Below are positions 59,813 to 64,000 of a stretch of 64,000 bases of DNA, piece by piece (the stretch's first letter is position 1; each line of letters begins with the position of its first letter). The DNA comes from Hysterangium stoloniferum (taxonomy: Eukaryota; Basidiomycota; Agaricomycetes; Hysterangiales; Hysterangiaceae). The translations under genes and the position numbers were made by a program. The stretch is from the NCBI GenBank assembly GCA_015178975.1, contig WHVD01000038.1, positions 248,001 through 312,000 on the forward strand, given 5' to 3'. The notes under the pieces were generated by a model. The model was given only the letters and a program-made list of their open reading frames with translations, did not search any database and had not been told where the DNA came from.

Positions 59813-61102
59813 ACCTTTTTAGTACACTTTGCTATATTGTACTTAGTCTCACTTGCATCCCCATTCCCTTCCCCTACTTCCTTTTGACCCATCATCACCC
59901 TCAATTCTCTAATTGGCCCTCCAATCATCTGTCCCCCTGTAGTATAAAGTTCTATCATGTATGGAGAATAACCCAAAACTTTGAAATTTATTTGTCCACT
60001 AAAGTATATATATATATATTGTTTGTTGTAGAATTAATATTTAATCAAATTCAGTCCATCAGATAATACTCTGGAGAATAAGGAAATATTAATATTTATC
60101 TTGTATCTGATTATCCTTTTGGGGATAAACTCCACAACATAGATTGGTTGGCCAGATAGTTCTGGTTAATTTTCTAAACCAAATAAATTTAAAGTATATG
60201 AACTACATTTGAAAGTTCACATGTATACAAGAGAATGCATCTTATCCCAAAGATTAAGTCATAACCCAAATAATTTTGTTTAACCATGTGTGAAGTTCTG
60301 TTCCTGGAGACTCCACAGAGTATTTCTTGGAAATCATATCAAGTTCTGAACCATCTTCTGGACCAGTATCAAGATCTGGAATCCACCAGAACCTGACCTT
60401 CATCCCTCAAATACCCTTCAATCCAAATCCTGTTCTGGTATTCTGCCCTCAACTAGACACCTCCTATTATGACTCAGAACTCATCAGACTCTCCCCTTTG
60501 ACAATTGAGTTCTCCATATGTCCCTAGTCATTTTCCAGCCTGAACTTCTGGTTGGACTCCTGGTGTTTATTCCAGATACTTTGATCTGTGGCCCAATCTT
60601 CTGTTATGTATAACCCATTCCTGGATACTTTGATTCTCTGTAACTTTCCATAACTTTCTGACCTGATGTTACAACCGGAATTCCCACTGGACTCCGGGAC
60701 TAACTTATATGCACCCATTGTCAGTTTACCAAAATTCCCACTGGACTCCATACGTCAGACTTGTCTATGTTTGACTTCGTTACATTGTGTATCAGTCACC
60801 GGAATACCCACTGGACTCCGTCCCTGTCTATGTCTGACCTCGTCCCACGCATCAGTCACCGGACCCCTCTCGGAAAACCTGTCACCCCTCTAACTGAGCC
60901 CAATTCCCATTTTAGTCAAATGACCTGTCACGATTCGGACTCCACTCCCACTCCATTTCCCATTATGGTTTATGATTTGTCACAATTCAGACTCCACTCC
61001 ATTCCATCCTGTTCCTAACACCAAATTTGGTGTTTACTATTCCCGTTTCATGTTTTGCTAGTTTCATTTCATTATTACTGGATTTGGTATGACATTCATT
61101 CC
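59813..61102. other. AT-rich region with old repeats
   Basis: No gene seen. Contains a diverged direct repeat (60727-60867) and simple (ta)n at about 60,007-60,019. Confidence 0.45.
60727..60867. repeat. Diverged tandem direct repeat, about 70-bp unit, two copies
   Basis: Each copy has cccactggactcc near the start, tctatgt.tgac.tcgt in the middle and catcagtcaccgg at the end. A third cccactggactcc occurs just upstream at about 60,684. The second copy has small deletions. Confidence 0.7.
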
Positions 61103-61107
61103 ACAGT

Positions 61108-61651
61108 TGTTAAGTGCCATGTCAGAAACTTATTCTGGAACTATCAGAAAGCCACCAGGAAGTCGGGAACTATTGGATAGGGTCAGGACGTCGGCTTCAG
61201 CTTATGTGCTGCGCCTCTACGCAAACACTCAAAGTCCTTAATTTCAGAAGTAAGACTTACGATGGAAGATATGGATATTCAGAGTTCTGAAGAGTTCTGA
61301 ATATCAAGTGTACAGAAAGACGGGAGAAGGAATAAGAAACTAAGTCGATATCAGATCTAAGGTAAAGTACAAATTTGCAGAAACTAATATAAGTCTTCTC
61401 GTTATTGTACTACAAACTAAGACCATAATAAGATGGAAATGGAAGTATTCTTAAAATGAAAATACAATAAGACATATCAGGGAGACAATATTCTGAAATG
61501 GGAATATAATAAACAAACGAGTGAATACTTGTCAATGGACAAATTACCAAATGTGGAACAAGGAAAGAATGTGGAAGATACGGTAACTATGATGTTCCAT
61601 AGTTGGAGATCGGAAGTCGGATATTGAAACATCTGGGAACGGGTCGTAACA
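61108..61651 (+). mobile_element. Solo element/LTR, family A, copy A2
   Basis: 544 bp, TGTTAAGTGCC...GGGTCGTAACA, flanked by the perfect 5-bp duplication ACAGT (61103-61107 and 61652-61656). It aligns with the left part of A1 and holds the empty site of B2. Confidence 0.9.
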
Positions 61652-61673
61652 ACAGTCTATTTAGTCTGGGAAA

Positions 61674-62441
61674 TGTTGTACATACAATCCAGTCAGAAAA
61701 TCGGCTTAGATTCCCCCCAGTAATCTAATACGTTTTCCGCTCTAAACTCCTACTTGAATTACACCGCTCACACTAGTCAGAGCCCACGGGCTCTGGCGCA
61801 TCTATCTCTCTTATCTATCTCAACTCATGACCTCTCGACCCACGACCTCTGACCTACGACCCCTCGACCCACGAACCCCACCCAGACTCCCTGGGATTCC
61901 CGTCCACCTGTCTGAAATTGGACAACACGATCTCGCAAGGGTGTAGCCTATAAGCTGAAGCCAAGTCCTACTGGATATTCCGTGGGTTTCTCTGGATATT
62001 CTGTGGGTTTCTCTGGATATTCTGTGGGTTTCTCTGGATATTCTGTGGGTTTCTCTGGATATTCTGTGGGTTTCTCTGGATATTCCGTGGGTTTCTCTGG
62101 ATATTCTGCGGGTTTCTCTGGATATTCTGCGGGTTTCTCTGGATATTCCGCGGGTTTCTCTGGATATTCCGCAGGTTTCTCTGGATATTCCATGGGTTTC
62201 TCTGGATATTCTGCGGGTTTCTCTGGATATTCCACGGGTTTCTCTGGATATTCCGCGGGTTTCTCTGGATATTCCGCGGGTTTCTCTGGATATTCCGCAG
62301 GTTTCTCTGGATATTCCGTGGGTTTCTCTGGATATTCCGTGGGTTTCTCTGGATATTCCGCGGGTTTCTCTGGATATTCCGTGGGTTTCTCTGGATATTC
62401 CACGGGTTTCTCCAGAAACCTGCTGTGTATGTACCCTAACA
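61674..62441 (+). mobile_element. LTR-like unit containing a 21-bp minisatellite
   Basis: It begins TGTTGTACAT and ends ATGTACCCTAACA, so the ends form a short inverted repeat typical of LTRs. It carries the shared core motif (ataagctgaagccaagtcct) before the array. No matching target duplication was found (ggaaa versus cccga), so the boundaries are tentative. Confidence 0.5.
61973..62413. repeat. 21-bp minisatellite, 21 copies
   Basis: The unit ggatattccgtgggtttctct repeats 21 times, the last one partial, with variation mostly at three adjacent positions (ccgtgg, ctgtgg, ctgcgg, ccgcag, ccatgg, ccacgg). As the period is a multiple of three, several frames are open on both strands, encoding heptapeptide repeats; no ATG-led gene structure supports them. 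Confidence 0.95.
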
Positions 62442-63400
62442 CCCGACTTCCATCCATGGAACATTTCTAGTTCCCAGATTTCCAAACCTCATCCTTGTTC
62501 CATATTTGGTAACTGACAGGTTAACAGTTATTCATTCGCTTGTTTATTGTTCTTGTATTTATTCCCTGATCTGTCCCCATCCTTGTTTCCCCATTTATCT
62601 GTGTGAAGGGTATGCATATATGCATGATTGGACAGTGGAATAATATACATATTATAGTACTTTATTATCTAGTTTCTATTCCTTTTCCTTAATTCTCTAT
62701 ATCTTTCAAGCATACCCATATTTCTTAGTTCAAAGTCTTGTGTATACCTATGGGCGCTCTCAGCGCCAAAAGACAGACACTTTTTACCCAGCAGACACCA
62801 CCTCGTAATGACCCCGACGTCAAATAGCGAGAGGTGTCAAGGATAACGTCTCAGCTACTTATAAAGGTAGCAACTTCTTGCGTACTAGTAATCTTTGGAC
62901 TCGAACCGCGAAGGTCGAGTCCCACTCTCAAGTCTTTGCGCTCATCGACACTCTAGTCGATTCGTGCTGCTATATCTCTACTTCTGATATTCAGTCTTTC
63001 GCTGACTATCTTTCTTACTTCTAGCTACAAGTTGTACAGTAAAGGTCAACTCTTCTTTTCTCCGGTCCTCATCGTCACGAGCAACTGTACAGTTGCTCTT
63101 GTGATGTGTAGTGTGTCTCTTTACTAGTACTATCAGTCTAGTAATCTACAGTATTGTACAGGACGGTCAATACTTAATAATAGTAGTTGAATAAATACTA
63201 TTCTTCGTACATCGAGTGGTCAGAATCTATCGACTCTTCACAATCTGACTTGTTGTTGTATTCCCATTTTGGAATCTTCATCCTAATCTGTCTTACTATA
63301 CTTCTAGATTTGTAGTACAATTAATGGAACATCCATAGTCTTCCATAGTCATGTACATACTTACTCTTTAGTTTTAATCTCAAATTAGTTTGTATCTCTT
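62442..63400. other. Repeat-derived region with three strong hairpins
   Basis: No gene recognised. Hairpins: 62753-62767 (GGCGCT/AGCGCC), 62897-62922 (GGACTCGA/TCGAGTCC) and the perfect 20-bp palindrome at 63079-63098 (gagcaactgt/acagttgctc). A short frame MGALSAKRQTLFTQQTP starts at 62750 and soon stops. Confidence 0.5.
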
Positions 63401-63740
63401 TGTTAAGAACTGAAAACTGACTAATGTCAGTAGGCCGACGGGGACCGATCGGAAGGACTTGGCTTCAGCTTATATGCTGTGCTCTTGCAAATAACCATCA
63501 GGTGTCCTTACATTTCAGACGGGTGAAGACTAGTCCTAACAAGTACCTCACAGTGAGTTACCGATCGGGACCGAAGGATAAGTCGAGTGTCGGGCCAAGG
63601 GGTTGGGGACTGAGAGTGGGCGAGTGCATGTGTAGGCAGAGAGTGGGATACTTAGTATTAGACTTCTAGAGATGTACATACGTGGGTGTTCTGAGTCAAT
63701 ATTCTGACTGCCTAGTAACTACAACTACAGCAGGTTCATA
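63401..63740 (-). mobile_element. Partial LTR, family B, copy B3, inverted
   Basis: It starts TGTTAAGAACTGAAAACTG and aligns, reverse-complemented, with the last 340 bp of B2 (gaccgatcggaaggac, gtcgggccaagggg). It is cut off at 63740 by the MITE, and no continuation is found beyond it. Confidence 0.8.
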
Positions 63741-63958
63741 CAGTGGGTCAAAAAACTGCCCCAATGTTTGTGCATTTTAGAAAGAAAGATTGATATTGTG
63801 TGAAGGAATGATATCAGCAAAAATTCTGAAAAATTCACATGATATACTAGAACATGTTGGCTATCTACCAACTTAAGAAATCATGTGATTCCAATCAAAC
63901 CTCTTTGCTCAATAAATCAAACAAAATAATCACTCATTGGGGCAGTTTTTTGACCCTC
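63741..63958. mobile_element. 218-bp MITE with TA target duplication (Tc1/mariner-like ends)
   Basis: The inverted ends are GGGTCAAAAAACTGCCCCAAT (left, inside cagtgggtc) and its complement attggggcagttttttgaccc (right), 21 bp perfect. TA flanks both sides (63739-63740 and 63959-63960). The inside is AT-rich with no ORF. TA duplication and CAGT-type start point to the Tc1/mariner superfamily (inference). Confidence 0.85.
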
Positions 63959-64000
63959 TATTATTTTCTCTGCTTTTCAATGTTACACACTAGTATAAGG

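Noticed and set aside
61973..62470. Repeat proteins of 160-220 aa on both strands of the 21-bp array
   Set aside because: Open only because the period is divisible by three; no ATG context, splice signals or conserved flanks. The plus-strand frame would start with GTG.

Overview
The window is nuclear DNA of a filamentous basidiomycete, most likely an Agaricomycete. Genes are broken by many short GT-AG introns (about 45-75 bp), the proteins are recognisable fungal orthologues (Not4, Dcn1, Mot1, Sdh1, Vps1, Hat1 and others), and the gene-poor end carries solo LTRs and a Mutator-like element. The species cannot be named from the sequence. CDS spans run from start to stop codon and include introns. 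Splice sites were read by eye from donor/acceptor motifs and frame continuity.

Layout. Bases 1-48,100 are gene-dense. In order: the 3' tip of an unidentified gene; NOT4 (+); DCN1 (-) and CIA2 (+), divergent; an SPF45-like splicing factor (+); an 18-bp minisatellite; YIP1 (-) and COG7 (+), divergent with only 12 bp between start codons; SDH1 (-); a TBC1D5-like Rab GAP (-) and MOT1/BTAF1 (+), divergent; a secreted single-pass membrane protein (-); a RsfS/Iojap mitochondrial protein (-) and SHR3 (+), divergent; an SGNH esterase (-); tRNA-splicing endonuclease SEN34 (-); an EI24-family membrane protein (-); a doubtful ORF; the dynamin VPS1 (+); HAT1 (-); and glutathione reductase GLR1 (-) with an aberrant 3' end next to a decayed copy of the HAT1 5' end. 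These are housekeeping genes with no shared pathway, although YIP1/COG7, TBC1D5-like, SHR3 and VPS1 all act in membrane traffic.

Bases 49,000-64,000 are a transposon graveyard. They hold (1) a complete 2.9-kb Mutator-like element with 99-bp TIRs, a perfect 9-bp target duplication and a transposase broken by one TGA; (2) a complete 1.55-kb LTR retrotransposon with near-identical 135-bp LTRs and a 5-bp target duplication whose only ORF is an intact Gag, with no pol; (3) a three-level nest of LTR-type repeats whose order is proved by target duplications and by uninterrupted paralogues in the same window; (4) further solo LTRs, a 21 x 21-bp minisatellite and a 218-bp MITE. Copies differ mainly by transitions, often at CpG, which suggests methylation-linked decay.

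The items most worth follow-up are the autonomous-looking Gag-only element, the LTR nest and the short motif shared by its otherwise different LTR families, and the damaged GLR1 end beside the duplicated HAT1 promoter.
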